NCBI GenBank assembly: GCA_025928655.1
Contig: JAICJC010000010.1
Location: forward strand, 1-52,661
Source: Thermoleophilia bacterium
GTDB lineage: Bacteria > Actinomycetota > Thermoleophilia > Gaiellales > JAICJC01
Length of the DNA stretch: 52,661 bases
Direction of reading: 5' to 3'
The number at the start of each line of letters is the position of its first letter. Position 1 is the stretch's first letter. This document shows, piece by piece, positions 35,819-42,511 of this stretch. The notes beneath the pieces were generated by a model that was not told the origin of the DNA, made no database searches, and worked only from the letters and a program-made list of their open reading frames with translations. The position numbers and the translations under genes are program-made.

Positions 35819-36889
35819 CTAGATGCCGGCCGACCCGTAGCAGGAGTCGCCGGAGCCGGCCACGGCCTGCTCCTCCTGCGTGAAGGTCTGGTCGTAGTTC
35901 CTGCTGTAGGCGAGCACGTTCCCGAGCGGCCCGGAGGGCATCGAGTTGTAGTTCTCGGTGCCGTCGCTGCGCCGCGCGAAGCCGAGCGGCTCGTAGCGAC
36001 CGGGGCCGGGGCCCTCCCACATCACGATCGGCGTGACTCCCGGGCCCATGGCGGTTGCGCGGTACTTGCTCCCGCGACCGGCCGGGCCGCGGCCGAACAG
36101 GTTCGAGAACACCCCGGCGCAGAAGTTGCCGCGCGGCTTGTGGGCGAGGAAGCCGTTGAAGCGCATCCAGCCGCCGGCCTGCTTGTAGCCGGTCGTCCAG
36201 GCGGGCGGCCTGAAGGTGTCGACGTAGATGTTGCGGCCGTAGGTGTCGGTCGGGTTGCCGACGCCGTTGTTGCCGAAGCCGTGCACGGCCTCGTCCCGGT
36301 AGGAGTACTTGCCGTAGAGGTGGTCGTACTGGCCGCCGTAGACCCAGTCCCACTTCAGCCACAGCACGGGCAGCGGGCCGGTCCAGTGGGAGACCTGGAG
36401 CTCGTGCGCGCTCTGCTCGGAGCTCCTCGGCTTGAAGCCGGAGTTGGGGAGCTCGCGCTGCCACGACTGGAGCGCCCAGTTCTGGCCGCTCTTCGTGGTG
36501 CAGACGACGATCTTCCACGCGAGCGCCGGGCCGGTGTAGGGGCCGCACACGTTGTGCTTCACGATGGTCTTCCAGAAGCCGCGGCCGAAGCTGCCGTAGC
36601 CGCCGGAGTAGTCGACGTGGAACTTCACCTGCGGCACCGAGCGGGAGGGCTGGCGAGCGTTGATCGCGCCCCAGACGAGCACGTGGTGCCAGCTGCCGCC
36701 GCGGACGTACGACACGACCGCGCGGTGCTTGCTGTCGACGGCGATCGAGACGTGCGTGGCGTTTCGATCGATCAGCTGGCTCGCGAAGGCGCTCGAGGGC
36801 GCGGCGAGGAGCAGTGCTGCAGGGACGACCAGGAAGCGGGTGAAACCAACCACCGGTGTTCCATCGGCGCGTCGGAGGAAGACGCCCAT
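35819..36889 (-). CDS. Secreted protein of unknown family (paralogue 2)
   Basis: 356 residues from ATG 36889; an in-frame GTG at 36853 would begin just before the signal peptide (FTRFLVVPAALLLAAPSSAFA). The mature part is related over its length to the protein at 26894-27919: LIDRNATHVSIAVDSKHRAVVSYV, QVKFHVDYSGGYGSFGRGFW, HNVCGPYTGP, NWALQSWQREL, LQVSHWTGPLPVLWLKWDWVYGG, GPGVTPIVMW. Cysteines at HNVCG, IVVCTT, GNFCAG and DSCYG match the paralogue. Unlike it, the tail is acidic (QTFTQEEQAVAGSGDSCYG). No function recognised. Confidence 0.8.
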   Translation of the reverse strand: MGVFLRRADGTPVVGFTRFLVVPAALLLAAPSSAFASQLIDRNATHVSIAVDSKHRAVVSYVRGGSWHHVLVWGAINARQPSRSVPQVKFHVDYSGGYGSFGRGFWKTIVKHNVCGPYTGPALAWKIVVCTTKSGQNWALQSWQRELPNSGFKPRSSEQSAHELQVSHWTGPLPVLWLKWDWVYGGQYDHLYGKYSYRDEAVHGFGNNGVGNPTDTYGRNIYVDTFRPPAWTTGYKQAGGWMRFNGFLAHKPRGNFCAGVFSNLFGRGPAGRGSKYRATAMGPGVTPIVMWEGPGPGRYEPLGFARRSDGTENYNSMPSGPLGNVLAYSRNYDQTFTQEEQAVAGSGDSCYGSAGI

Positions 36890-37020
36890 CCCGCGGACGG
36901 GGGAAGGGTGTCACGGTGCCCGGGCGCGGATCGGCACACCCTCGTGCCGGCCCACGCCTTGTTCCGTCACTGCGCCCGGCGGGACGCTGTCCTCCCATGA
37001 GACGACCCGAGGAGGAGGCG

Positions 37021-37251
37021 ATGTTGAACGCAGTTGCCGCAGCCCATGTCCGGGCGCTGCGGCTCGCCGGCCGCATGCCCGGCGACGAGCGCGGACAGGG
37101 GACGGTCGAGTACGTCGGCCTGGCGATGGCCGTCGGCGTGCTGCTGCTGGCGGTGAGCTCGTTTGTCGGCGGCACCGACCACGGCATCGGCAGCGTCATC
37201 ACGAGCGCGATCAAGTCGGCCGTGCAGCGGGCGGCGGGAGGGGGGAAGTAG
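37021..37251 (+). CDS. Flp/type IVb-like pilin
   Basis: 76 residues from ATG 37021 with GAGGAGGAGG 4-5 nt ahead, the best ribosome site in the neighbourhood. An in-frame ATG at 36997 is less likely. The leader ends GDERG, followed by QGTVEYVGLAMAVGVLLLAVSSFVGG. That gives a prepilin-peptidase site after Gly, the Glu-Tyr at +5/+6 diagnostic for Flp pilins, and a hydrophobic helix. The tail is Ile/Ser/Ala-rich and ends GGGK. Tad-pilus assembly genes lie 14 kb downstream (51292 onward). The last 44 codons are duplicated at 37960-38092. Confidence 0.8.
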   Translation: MLNAVAAAHVRALRLAGRMPGDERGQGTVEYVGLAMAVGVLLLAVSSFVGGTDHGIGSVITSAIKSAVQRAAGGGK

Positions 37252-37274
37252 GGCGGCCGCTGCATCGGCGAGGA

Positions 37275-37303
37275 GGCGGGCGGCGTGTACGGCGCCGCCC
37301 GCC
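37275..37303 (+). terminator. GC-rich hairpin after the pilin gene
   Basis: GGCGGGCGGCG (37275-37285) pairs perfectly with CGCCGCCCGCC (37293-37303) around a 7-nt loop, 24 nt after the pilin stop. No T-run follows. Confidence 0.55.
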
Positions 37304-37350
37304 CCGGCCTCGGTCCGTCTCGACAGGGTGGATACGACCGGAGAGGACCC

Positions 37351-37896
37351 ATGGTTCCAGAGGCGGCGATGGAGGACGGAGCCGGTGGAAGGAAACCAGC
37401 CGGCGAGGGATGGTTCGTCGTCAATGCTCACGAGGCGCAGTGGCTCCACAACGAGCGGTTCGGCGCCTGTGTGACGTTCGAGGGAAGCCCTCTCCTGGGC
37501 GAGCCCGCCTGGTTCAGGCAGCTCGGGATCAACATCCAGGTGGTGTGGCCGGGCCAGGCGAATGGCTACTACCACGCCGAGGCTGGCCAGGAGAACTTCC
37601 TCGTTCTGAGCGGGGAGTGCATGCTCCTGATCGAGGGCGGGCTCAAGGGGTGGGATTGCGTCGACTGTCCACCGCGCACGGAGCACGTCTTCGTCAACTC
37701 CGGAGACCGGCCGTGTGTGTTCGTCGGGATCGGGGCTCGCCTTGCCGATGATGCTCTGGTCTATCCGGTGTCCGAGTTGGCACTGCGTCACGGAGCCGGA
37801 GTGACCGAGCAGTGGACGGGCGGCGCGTTCGCATACGCCGGGACGCCCGAGACGAAGCCCGGCTCGTATCCCGAGGGGTTGCTTCCCGACACCTGA
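37351..37896 (+). CDS. Cupin-fold protein (paralogue A)
   Basis: 181 residues from ATG 37351 with GAGAGG upstream. Cupin motif 1 is GYYHAEAGQENFLVLSGECMLLIEG and motif 2 is CPPRTEHVFVNSGDRPCVFVGIG. It is closely related to the protein at 41108-41632 (both carry GEGWFV-NA-(D/E)A-W, ENFLVLSGEC-LL-EG, WD-V-CP--TEHVFV and YP-SEL--RH). Motif 1 has only one usual His plus Glu, so metal binding is possible but altered. Function unknown, possibly sugar or small-acid binding. The gene lies between the intact pilin and its truncated copy. Confidence 0.82.
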   Translation: MVPEAAMEDGAGGRKPAGEGWFVVNAHEAQWLHNERFGACVTFEGSPLLGEPAWFRQLGINIQVVWPGQANGYYHAEAGQENFLVLSGECMLLIEGGLKGWDCVDCPPRTEHVFVNSGDRPCVFVGIGARLADDALVYPVSELALRHGAGVTEQWTGGAFAYAGTPETKPGSYPEGLLPDT

Positions 37897-37959
37897 CGAC
37901 GCGCCACCACGTCGGGGTTCCCTGAAGCCGGCTGAGGACGCCCATGCTCGGCACATCGC

Positions 37960-38092
37960 CCTGGCGATGGACGTCGGCGTGCTGCTGCTGGCGGTGAGCT
38001 CGTTCGTCGGCGGCACCGACCACGGCATCGGCAGCGTCATCACGAGCGCGATCAAGTCGGCCGTGCAGCGGGCGGCGGGAGGGGGGAAGTAG
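37960..38092 (+). pseudogene. Truncated copy of the Flp-like pilin gene
   Basis: These bases match 37119-37251 with two substitutions, and the match continues 2 bases past the stop. The copy keeps the hydrophobic helix and tail (MDVGVLLLAVSSFVGG...AAGGGK) but lacks the start, the leader and the GQGTVEY processing site. An ATG at 37968 could express a 41-residue fragment without a prepilin leader. No ribosome site is seen. Confidence 0.85.
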
Positions 38093-38109
38093 GGGACGGC
38101 GGAGTGGAT

Positions 38110-38139
38110 GCCCGGCGCGTCCGACCTGGCGCGCCGGGC
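38110..38139 (+). terminator. GC-rich hairpin after the truncated pilin copy
   Basis: GCCCGGCGCG (38110-38119) pairs with CGCGCCGGGC (38130-38139), 10-nt loop, 17 nt after the stop of the pilin fragment. Its sequence differs from the hairpin behind the intact pilin, so it was not part of the duplication. Confidence 0.5.
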
Positions 38140-38220
38140 GCACGGGGCCGTCCGGTTGCCGATTTCATGGCTGCGTGCATCGGCCTAGGCGACGAAACTG
38201 CCCTGCCGTACCATGAGACC

Positions 38221-38670
38221 ATGGCAGACGACGACGCGGCGAAGCCAACCCTCACCTCCAAGGAGATCCGCCAGAACCTGTTGATCGTGCTCGGCTTCAT
38301 GCTCGTCGGCTTGGCGATCTTCTGCGCACTGGCATACGGCGCGTGGCCCGACGCGAACAGTCGCACCCGACACGAGGCGGAGGTCGCCTTCGTGACGGTG
38401 GTTGCAGTCGGCGTGCCCATCCTCACGGTGTTGACGGTCAGATCTGTTCGGTCGAACCGTTTGGGTAGGACGAGAAGCAAGTCCGCCGGAAACATGGTGG
38501 TGCTCGCGGGGGTGGTCGCAGCGCCTGTGCTCGAGCACGCTTCCTGGCAACTCGTTGCCTTCGCTGTCCTCGGCGGCGCGCTGATCGTCTGCGCTGCCGT
38601 GATGATGGTGTCCTTCCTGATGGTCACGCCCGAGGAGCAAGCCGCCGACGCCGAATACGGCGGCGTGTGA
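38221..38670 (+). CDS. Small integral membrane protein
   Basis: 149 residues from ATG 38221; TACCAT ends 6 nt upstream, so leaderless. Four hydrophobic helices are seen: LLIVLGFMLVGLAIFCALAYG, VAFVTVVAVGVPILTVLTV, MVVLAGVVAAPVLEHASW and LVAFAVLGGALIVCAAVMMVSFLMV. A basic loop (RSNRLGRTRSKSAG) lies between helices 2 and 3. Codon bias is weaker than in neighbours, which may indicate a recent arrival. Family not recognised. The peptide array begins 47 nt downstream. Confidence 0.7.
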   Translation: MADDDAAKPTLTSKEIRQNLLIVLGFMLVGLAIFCALAYGAWPDANSRTRHEAEVAFVTVVAVGVPILTVLTVRSVRSNRLGRTRSKSAGNMVVLAGVVAAPVLEHASWQLVAFAVLGGALIVCAAVMMVSFLMVTPEEQAADAEYGGV

Positions 38671-38716
38671 TCAGCCGCGGGTCGCACGCCCGTGTAGACC
38701 ACAGGACGATCGTGAC

Positions 38717-38869
38717 ATGAAGATCATTCGCGTCCTGCGGATGCTGAGACGGTAGGTCACCCCGCCGGTCAATAGCGGGTCTCTCGAGTCCTACCACCGG
38801 CAGACGAACACCCCAAGGGGCGGCGGGGGCGATCCGTCGCCCGCGGCCGGACAGGACAAGGGCGTATGA
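38717..38869 (+). pseudogene. Tandem basic peptide gene, unit A (in-frame TAG at codon 13)
   Basis: ATG 38717 reads MKIIRVLRMLRR then TAG, then in the same frame VTPPVNSGSLESYHRQTN and on to a TGA at 38867. Reading past the TAG gives 50 codons that align residue by residue with unit C (52 residues): MKxxR at the start, TP at 15-16, N19, GSLE at 21-24, HRQ at 27-29. So this is a copy with one nonsense change. If the stop is real, only a 12-residue peptide is made. The start context GTGACATGAAGATCAT is shared with unit B. Confidence 0.65.
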
Positions 38870-38942
38870 CGGCCCGAGGATCGTCGCCGGCGTGCGCGCC
38901 GGCGGATTGCCGCGCCTCCGCGTGTGCCGTACCATTTGTGAC

Positions 38943-39100
38943 ATGAAGATCATGCGTTTCGTGCGCGCCCTCAAGCGGCGCCTGACGGCGCCGGGCAGCC
39001 GCGCTCCCTCGACTCGTCATACCGGCAGCCGCACATCACGGGGAACAGCACGAACGTCCCGTCCCCGATGGCGAACCAGGAGAGGGGTTGGCCATCGTGA
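38943..39100 (+). pseudogene. Tandem basic peptide gene, unit B (1-nt deletion near codon 19)
   Basis: ATG 38943, with TACCAT 7 nt upstream, reads MKIMRFVRALKRRLTAPG. From 38999 the -1 frame gives PRSLDSSYRQPHITGNSTN and ends at TGA 39098-39100, which matches the second half of unit C. A single missing base at 38997-38998 explains the switch; total length would be about 51 residues, as in A and C. Unshifted, the frame runs on in phase into unit C and could make a 130-residue fusion. A programmed frameshift is possible but no slippery run is seen. Confidence 0.6.
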
Positions 39101-39180
39101 TGCCCTCCCGTCTCAGACGCGTGCTCGGGAGGTTGCTCCCGCCGGGCAATCGCCCCCGATACGGCCGAGGCGACCGATGA
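39100..39180 (+). CDS. Tandem basic peptide gene, unit B2 (26 residues)
   Basis: ATG 39100 overlaps the TGA of the unit B tail (TGATG) and its own TGA overlaps the ATG of unit C (ATGA). The peptide MPSRLRRVLGRLLPPGNRPRYGRGDR matches the N-terminal half of unit C (RRVLRFLTPRGNRG) but lacks the tail. The chained overlaps favour translation as one unit. No separate ribosome site. Confidence 0.5.
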   Translation: MPSRLRRVLGRLLPPGNRPRYGRGDR

Positions 39181-39335
39181 AGCTCGTGCGACTCGTCCGC
39201 AGGGTGCTGCGATTTCTGACGCCGCGCGGGAACCGGGGATCGCTGGAGACGTCCCACCGGCAGCCGAACGGCTCCGGGACGCAGCTCCCGTCGGAGATGG
39301 GTGCGGCCCAGCACGGGCACGACGTGACGATGTGA
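39177..39335 (+). CDS. Tandem basic peptide gene, unit C (intact, 52 residues)
   Basis: ATG 39177 gives MKLVRLVRRVLRFLTPRGN followed by RGSLETSHRQPNGSGTQLPSEMGAAQHGHDVTM. The first 14 residues form a cationic amphipathic helix with Arg at 5, 8, 9 and 12 alternating with Leu/Val/Phe. The second half is polar and flexible. This is the only unit that is complete without repair. It could be a membrane-active, nucleic-acid-binding or signalling peptide; no family recognised. Its start overlaps the stop of B2. Confidence 0.6.
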   Translation: MKLVRLVRRVLRFLTPRGNRGSLETSHRQPNGSGTQLPSEMGAAQHGHDVTM

Positions 39336-39342
39336 TCGCGCG

Positions 39343-39405
39343 ATGACGGTCCTCGCACTCCTCCACAGGGTGTGCCGAAGGATCATGCCGACGTCGCCGG
39401 GCTGA
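39343..39405 (+). CDS. Tandem basic peptide gene, unit D (20 residues, degenerate)
   Basis: ATG 39343 gives MTVLALLHRVCRRIMPTSPG and a TGA at 39403, starting 7 nt after unit C. Hydrophobic residues at 3, 4, 6, 7, RV at 9-10, R12 and P16 fall at the same places as in unit C, but Arg 5 and 8 are lost and the tail is absent. It is probably a decayed unit rather than a functional gene. Confidence 0.35.
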   Translation: MTVLALLHRVCRRIMPTSPG

Positions 39406-39454
39406 TCCGGAAGCCCCCGAGACGGGCCCGGATAGCGGCGACTACCCTGCCGAC

Positions 39455-40222
39455 ATGCCGAACCGCGAGCTGGCACCGCCGCAGGGGCTGGAGCAGCAGG
39501 TCGCGTGCGTGTGGATCGGCGACGGCAGCGCCGTGCATGTGCTCCCCGACGCCTGCGTCGACGTCGTCTGGACACGTGGGCGGCTGATGGTCGCGGGCCC
39601 GGCCACCGGGCCGGAGGTGGCCCCGCCGACGCCCGGCCAGGGCCGCTGCGGCGTGCGCTTCCGCGTCGGCGCGGCCGGCGCCGCGCTCGGCCTGCCCGCG
39701 TCGGAGCTGCTCGACGAGATCGTGCCGCTGGAGGAGATCTGGGGCGCCGCCGGGCGCCGGCTGGAGGACCGGGTCGCGCTGGCGGCCCGCCCGCTCGACG
39801 CCCTCGTCGCCGGCGTCCACGACCGCATCGCGGGCGCGGGTGACGATCTGGTGCGCGAGGCGGTCTTCCGGCTCCGGGGCGGCGAGGACAGCGTCGAGCG
39901 CCTCGCCCGGGCGACCGCGGTGAGCGAGCGGCAGCTGCGGCGCCGGTTCGAGCGCGGGGTCGGCTACGGGCCGCGCACACTGCGGCGCGTCCTACGCTTC
40001 CAGCGCTTCCTCGGCCTCGCGACGGCGGGCGGGTCGCTGGCCCGGCTGGCGGCCGACGCCGGCTACGCCGACCAAGCCCATCTCGTCCGCGACTGCCGCC
40101 GTCTCGCCGGCACGACCCCCTCGGCGCTGCTCGCGGCAGGCGCGTCGCCGGCCGGCGAGCGACCGGACATGGCCGAAACGTTCAAGCCGGCGACGACCGG
40201 CCCGGCGACACTCGTCGCATGA
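39455..40222 (+). CDS. AraC-family transcriptional regulator
   Basis: 255 residues from ATG 39455; TACCCT ends 6 nt upstream (leaderless). The N-terminal part is a short sensing domain of the DUF6597 type (VACVWIGDGSAVHVLPDACVDVVWTRGRLMVAGPATGP). The C-terminal DNA-binding domain has two helix-turn-helices, SVERLARATAVSERQLRRRFERGVGYGPRTLRRVLRFQRFL and LARLAADAGYADQAHLVRDCRRLAGTTPSALL. It overlaps the following toroid-protein gene by 4 nt (ATGA), so it may control its own operon. Confidence 0.9.
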   Translation: MPNRELAPPQGLEQQVACVWIGDGSAVHVLPDACVDVVWTRGRLMVAGPATGPEVAPPTPGQGRCGVRFRVGAAGAALGLPASELLDEIVPLEEIWGAAGRRLEDRVALAARPLDALVAGVHDRIAGAGDDLVREAVFRLRGGEDSVERLARATAVSERQLRRRFERGVGYGPRTLRRVLRFQRFLGLATAGGSLARLAADAGYADQAHLVRDCRRLAGTTPSALLAAGASPAGERPDMAETFKPATTGPATLVA

Positions 40223-41094
40223 CCGACATCCCTGCCGCGCGGCGCTTCGTCGCGGTCCACGCCCGCCTCATCGACCGCCGCCGCATGGACGGCGATGCGG
40301 CCCTCGTCCGCTCCGCCCTCGCGGCCTACCAGAACCCCGACGGCGGCTTCGGCTACCTCGAGCCCGACCTGCCCGACCCGGGCAGCCAGCCCATCACGGC
40401 GCTCGCGGCCCTCGAGCTGCTGCACGAGATCGGCGCGCCGCCCGACGACCCGCTCACCGCGGGACTGGCCGACTGGCTCGAGACCGTCACCCGCTCCGAC
40501 GGCGGCCTCGACTTCGTGCTGCCCTACGACGCCGACGCGATCCCGCACGCGCCGTGGATGGCGCCGCCGGCGCAGCGGTCATCGTCGCTGCACATGACCG
40601 CGGCGGTCGCGGCCGCGGCGCACCGCGCGGGGATGGGCGCAGGCCCGGGCCGGGCCTGGCTCGAGCGGGTGTCCGCCTTCGTCTGGCGGCAGCTCCAGCA
40701 TCCCGGCCCGCGGCCGGGCTACGAGACGAAGTACGTGATCGGCTTCCTCGACGCGGTGCCCGATCGCGAGCGGGCCGAGGCGGCGCTCGACGCCGTCGGG
40801 CGGACGCTCGCAAGCCGCGCGGCGATCGCGGTTCCCGGCGGCGCCGAGGGCGAAGCGCTCACGGCGCTCACCATCGCCCCGTGGCCGGGCCACGCCGGCC
40901 GCCGTCTGTTCGACCCGGCCGCGATCGAGCGCCAGCTGGACGAGCTGGCGGACGCCCAGAGGGACGACGGCGGCTGGACGTTCGACTGGCTGGCCTGGAA
41001 CGACGCGGTCGGGTGGGCGTGGCGGGGGAAGCTGACCGTCGATGCGCTGCGCACGCTGGCCGAGAACGGGCGGCCCGCCCCGGCACACGCCTGA
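40219..41094 (+). CDS. Alpha/alpha-toroid (terpene cyclase/prenyltransferase-like) protein
   Basis: 291 residues from ATG 40219; GACACT lies 6 nt upstream. Repeated helix pairs each end in a QxxDGGF/W-type turn: AAYQNPDGGFGYLEPDLPD, VTRSDGGLDFVLP and ADAQRDDGGWTFDWLAWND. These are the QW-like repeats of squalene-hopene cyclase and prenyltransferase beta subunits. The DxDD or DDxxD catalytic motifs are not evident, and the length is about half of a hopene cyclase, so it is probably a non-cyclase toroid protein. It is coupled to the AraC regulator. Confidence 0.75.
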   Translation: MTDIPAARRFVAVHARLIDRRRMDGDAALVRSALAAYQNPDGGFGYLEPDLPDPGSQPITALAALELLHEIGAPPDDPLTAGLADWLETVTRSDGGLDFVLPYDADAIPHAPWMAPPAQRSSSLHMTAAVAAAAHRAGMGAGPGRAWLERVSAFVWRQLQHPGPRPGYETKYVIGFLDAVPDRERAEAALDAVGRTLASRAAIAVPGGAEGEALTALTIAPWPGHAGRRLFDPAAIERQLDELADAQRDDGGWTFDWLAWNDAVGWAWRGKLTVDALRTLAENGRPAPAHA

Positions 41095-41107
41095 TAGGTT
41101 CCCCTCC

Positions 41108-41632
41108 ATGGTGCCCGAGACGTCGTACGAGCAGGCCGAGAACGGCACCCTGCCGAAAGGCGAGGGCTGGTTCGTCCTGAACGCGCGCGACGCCGCATGG
41201 CGCGACAGCGATTTCGGCGCGTACACCCGCTTCGAGGGCGACGTTCGCTTCCCCCAGATCGGGGTCAACATCGGCATCCTCGCGCCCGGCCAGCCGTCGT
41301 GCATGTATCACGGCGAGGACGAGCAGGAGGACTTCCTCGTGCTCTCCGGCGAGTGCCTGCTGCTCGTCGAGGGGCAGGAGCGGCGCCTGAAGGCGTGGGA
41401 CTTCGTGCACTGCCCCGCGTGGACGGAGCACGTGTTCGTTGGCGCCGGCGACGGCCCCTGCGCGCTGCTTGCGATCGGCAGTCGCGCCGGCGGCGACGTC
41501 GTCTACCCGGCGTCGGAGCTGGCCCAGCGCCACAAGGCCGGTGTCGAGCGGGAGACGAAGGAGCCGAAGGAGGCGTATGCCTCCTACACGGACGACCGCT
41601 CCGTCCCGTTCGACCAGCGCTGGCTGCCCTAG
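41108..41632 (+). CDS. Cupin-fold protein (paralogue B)
   Basis: 174 residues from ATG 41108; TAGGTT ends 7 nt upstream. Cupin motif 1 is SCMYHGEDEQEDFLVLSGECLLLVEG and motif 2 is CPAWTEHVFVGAGDGPCALLAIG. It is related along its length to the protein at 37351-37896. The two copies differ at many positions, so this is an old duplication, unlike the recent pilin repeat. Convergent with dodecin, sharing CTAG at the stops. Ligand unknown. Confidence 0.85.
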   Translation: MVPETSYEQAENGTLPKGEGWFVLNARDAAWRDSDFGAYTRFEGDVRFPQIGVNIGILAPGQPSCMYHGEDEQEDFLVLSGECLLLVEGQERRLKAWDFVHCPAWTEHVFVGAGDGPCALLAIGSRAGGDVVYPASELAQRHKAGVERETKEPKEAYASYTDDRSVPFDQRWLP

Positions 41633-41835
41633 CGGGGCTCGACCGGGAACGCGATCTTCACGAGCGCGTTCCAGCGGGCGATCTGGCCCTCCTCGACGTC
41701 GCACGTGAGCGAGACGACCTCGACGCGCGAGATGCCCCGGATGGAGCGGCCTGCCGAGCCGACCGCCTCACGGACGGCCGCGTCGGCGCCGTCGGCGGAG
41801 CTCCCGATCACCTCGATGACCTTCGTGACCGGCAC
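41629..41835 (-). CDS. Dodecin-family flavin-binding protein
   Basis: 68 residues from ATG 41835. MPVTKVIEVIGSSADGADAAVREAVGSAGRSIRGISRVEVVSLTCDVEEGQIARWNALVKIAFPVE matches dodecin over its whole length, including the central Trp-to-Val/Thr region before CDVEEGQI. Dodecins assemble as dodecamers that store riboflavin, FMN or CoA-bound flavin. The coiled-coil gene starts upstream on the same strand, 5 nt away. Confidence 0.93.
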   Translation of the reverse strand: MPVTKVIEVIGSSADGADAAVREAVGSAGRSIRGISRVEVVSLTCDVEEGQIARWNALVKIAFPVEPR

Positions 41836-41840
41836 GCCGG

Positions 41841-42413
41841 TCAGGCCCGGGTGGAGGGGTTCGCCTCTTCGTGCGGCTCGGTCGCGCGGAACAGGTCGCG
41901 GACGCCGGACTGGCGGGGGCGCTCGACGGTGACCTGGAGCGGCTGGTCGAGCCGGGCGGCGACGCCCGTGACCGACGAGTTCATCCGCGAGACCGAGCCG
42001 GAGACGTCGGCGACGTCCTGGCGCAGCGCGGCCATCCCGCTCGAGATCAGGTCGACGAGCAGCTCGAGATCCTCGATCCGGCCGAGCCGCTCCTGGAGGA
42101 GGTCGCGGTTGACCTGCTCCATCTGGCCCGCCAGCGCACGCAGGAGCTCGCGCAGCTCGGCCAGGCGGCGCGGGGTGGAGCGCTCGTCCATCGCCCGCTC
42201 GACGGCCCGCTCGACCGCCTCGGGCAGTGCCTGCTCGAGGTTGGCAGCGGTCTGGCGCAGCTCGCCGACGTTGGCCTCGGCACGGGCCAGGATGGTGCGC
42301 AGATCGGGCATGGAGGCGGGCGTGTCGCCCGGGCCGCTCTGGGGGCGGTCCGCCCGGGCCCGGGCTCGCAGCTCCTGGATTCGCCGGTAGAGCTGTGCCT
42401 CGGCCTCGGCCAT
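41841..42413 (-). CDS. Coiled-coil protein of unknown function
   Basis: 190 residues from ATG 42413, with GAAGAGGAG about 8 nt upstream; ATG 42434 is an alternative with no ribosome site. Heptad-like stretches run through LYRRIQELRARARA, LRTILARAEANVGELRQTAANLEQALPEAVERAVERAMDE and LAELRELLRALAGQMEQVNRDLLQERLGRIEDLELLVDLI. No membrane segment. It lies 5 nt before dodecin on the same transcript and is divergent from the FHA protein gene. Possibly a scaffold. Confidence 0.75.
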   Translation of the reverse strand: MAEAEAQLYRRIQELRARARADRPQSGPGDTPASMPDLRTILARAEANVGELRQTAANLEQALPEAVERAVERAMDERSTPRRLAELRELLRALAGQMEQVNRDLLQERLGRIEDLELLVDLISSGMAALRQDVADVSGSVSRMNSSVTGVAARLDQPLQVTVERPRQSGVRDLFRATEPHEEANPSTRA

Positions 42414-42511
42414 CGGATTCCGCTCCTCTTCCATGCCGCCATCAGTCTATCGGCCGTCCGGCCTCACTGCTAGGCTCGAAACGGCATTTTCTCCGCCAGC
42501 CAGGAGCCGAG

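Noticed and set aside
32705-37424. Very long open frames (over 1400 codons) opposite to and out of frame with the ALDH, ThDP-enzyme and secreted-protein genes
   Set aside because: They are a side effect of GC-rich codon bias. Their translations are Arg/Ala/Gly/Pro-rich with no family motif, while the opposite strand encodes clear enzymes.
37119-38094. Insertion-sequence or transposon bounded by the 135-bp direct repeats
   Set aside because: No transposase, no terminal inverted repeats and no target-site duplication. The repeat is part of a pilin gene, so gene duplication is the simpler reading.
38717-38869. Genome-wide reassignment of TAG as a sense codon to explain unit A
   Set aside because: TAG is the normal terminator of many genes here (for example at 2602-2604, 31145-31147 and 41630-41632) without extensions, so reassignment is not supported.
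38717-39405. CRISPR array or other short-spaced DNA repeat
   Set aside because: Units are 60-230 bp apart and similar mainly at the peptide level, with codon-phase conservation and overlapping starts and stops.
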